Shown here: positions 63,544-64,000 of the stretch, in pieces | Numbering within the stretch: position 1 is the stretch's first letter | How the letters are laid out: each line of letters begins with the position of its first letter | Source of the DNA: DAOTEJ01 sp035454085 | Lineage (GTDB): Bacteria; Pseudomonadota; Gammaproteobacteria; Burkholderiales; Burkholderiaceae_F | NCBI GenBank assembly: GCA_035454085.1 | Contig: DAOTEJ010000001.1 | Span: 1-64,000, forward strand | Length of the DNA: 64,000 nt | Reading direction: 5' to 3' | Notes under the pieces: model-generated | Database searches by the model: none | Seen by the model: the letters and a program-made list of their open reading frames with translations, nothing else | Told to the model about the DNA's origin: nothing | Translations under genes and position numbers: made by a program

Positions 63544-64000
63544 ATGCCCAAGTTCGTCTTCCTGCCCACCGACATCGCGCTGTATCTGCTGATCGTCGCG
63601 CTCGGCTTCTACGCCTGGTACGCCCGGCGCACCCCCAGCCTGCGCGCCACCTGGGCGCAGGTCGGGCGCAGCGCGGTGGGCATGTCGGCCGCCGTGATCC
63701 TGGCGGTGTACGTGGTGGTGGCGCTGCTCGACTCGGTGCACTTCCGCCCGCTGCTGCCACCCGCGCCCGGTGCCGCGGCCGACGCCGCGCCGGCCTACGC
63801 GACCCGGACCCTGTCGCTGCTCGACAAGCTGCTCGAGGCGCGCATGGAAGGGCGCGAGCGCACCTACTCGGCGCCGCTCGCGTTCCAGTCGTTCAGCAAG
63901 GAATCGATGATCGTCGACGGCAAGTCGGTGCGCGACTTCCCGCGCCTGCGCTACGGCGGCGCGCACCTCAAGGATCCGGAGCAGGAGTGGGCGGGCGACG
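63544..64000 (+). CDS. Peptide ABC transporter permease, DppC/OppC type, N-terminal part
   Basis: The window ends inside this gene. The 152 visible residues start MPKFVFLPTDIALYLLIVALGF. They have two membrane segments (about residues 8-26 and 44-62) separated by a basic linker, then a long periplasmic segment (SLLDKLLEARMEGRERTYSAP...). The core permease and EAA loop lie beyond the window. The position ten bases after the first permease and the pairing with a binding protein support the second permease subunit. Confidence 0.8.
   Translation, partial: MPKFVFLPTDIALYLLIVALGFYAWYARRTPSLRATWAQVGRSAVGMSAAVILAVYVVVALLDSVHFRPLLPPAPGAAADAAPAYATRTLSLLDKLLEARMEGRERTYSAPLAFQSFSKESMIVDGKSVRDFPRLRYGGAHLKDPEQEWAGD

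Overview
This 64 kb window is a high-GC chromosomal segment from a betaproteobacterium, most likely of the order Burkholderiales. The genus cannot be fixed from the sequence alone. The assignment rests on gene order: an intact mraZ-to-ftsZ division/cell-wall cluster followed by lpxC, a reversed dciA and secA; pilB-pilC-pilD-coaE-zapD-yacG; and ispB divergent from rplU-rpmA-obgE-proB, then rppH and proS. No insertion sequences, prophage genes, CRISPR arrays or rRNA genes were seen. One 100-base run of N interrupts the sequence at 16909-17008.

Region by region. 1-9.1 kb: the tail of a glycerate kinase, pyrC with a small partner gene, a TPP enzyme with a DUF4239 membrane protein, a patatin/surface-antigen protein, an entericidin-like lipoprotein, a phosphate acetyltransferase with a MaoC-like domain, and a CbiM-like membrane protein. 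9.2-18.8 kb is the most accessory-like part: an aldo/keto reductase, a lipoprotein, a FadL-type porin, a Lys/Glu-rich secreted peptide, a split YeeE/YedE sulfur transporter, and a minus-strand locus with a PagP-OmpW fusion protein, a His-rich DUF2946-like protein and a TonB-dependent receptor of the ZnuD type. 18.8-19.2 kb holds the RNase P RNA gene.

19.5-36.7 kb is the complete dcw cluster: mraZ, rsmH, ftsL, ftsI, murE, murF, mraY, murD, ftsW, murG, murC, ddlB, ftsQ, ftsA, ftsZ. Nearly every junction overlaps, which suggests translational coupling. It is preceded by a well-formed promoter, four MraZ boxes with an exact 10-bp period and an 18-bp perfect palindrome. Between murG and murC lies a 119-bp insertion carrying a diverged copy of the first 15 murC codons. 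lpxC, dciA (reverse) and secA follow.

41-54 kb: argJ, a DUF815 ATPase, a Nudix/ThiE-like fusion, then on the minus strand yacG, zapD, coaE, pilD, pilC and pilB (DNA gyrase control, Z-ring bundling, CoA synthesis and type IV pilus assembly), tRNA-Pro(CGG), ispB, and on the plus strand rplU, rpmA, obgE and proB. 54-64 kb: rppH, proS, a lytic transglycosylase, a ybgC-tolQ-tolR-tolA operon that lacks adjacent tolB-pal, and the start of a peptide ABC importer operon whose binding protein carries an unusual C-terminal membrane anchor.

The observations most worth a second look are the PagP-OmpW fusion, the murC 5-prime duplication, the mraZ operator array with its palindrome, a perfect CRP-type palindrome ahead of the fadL-like gene, the false assembly gap with 55-bp duplicated edges, and the membrane-anchored binding protein.
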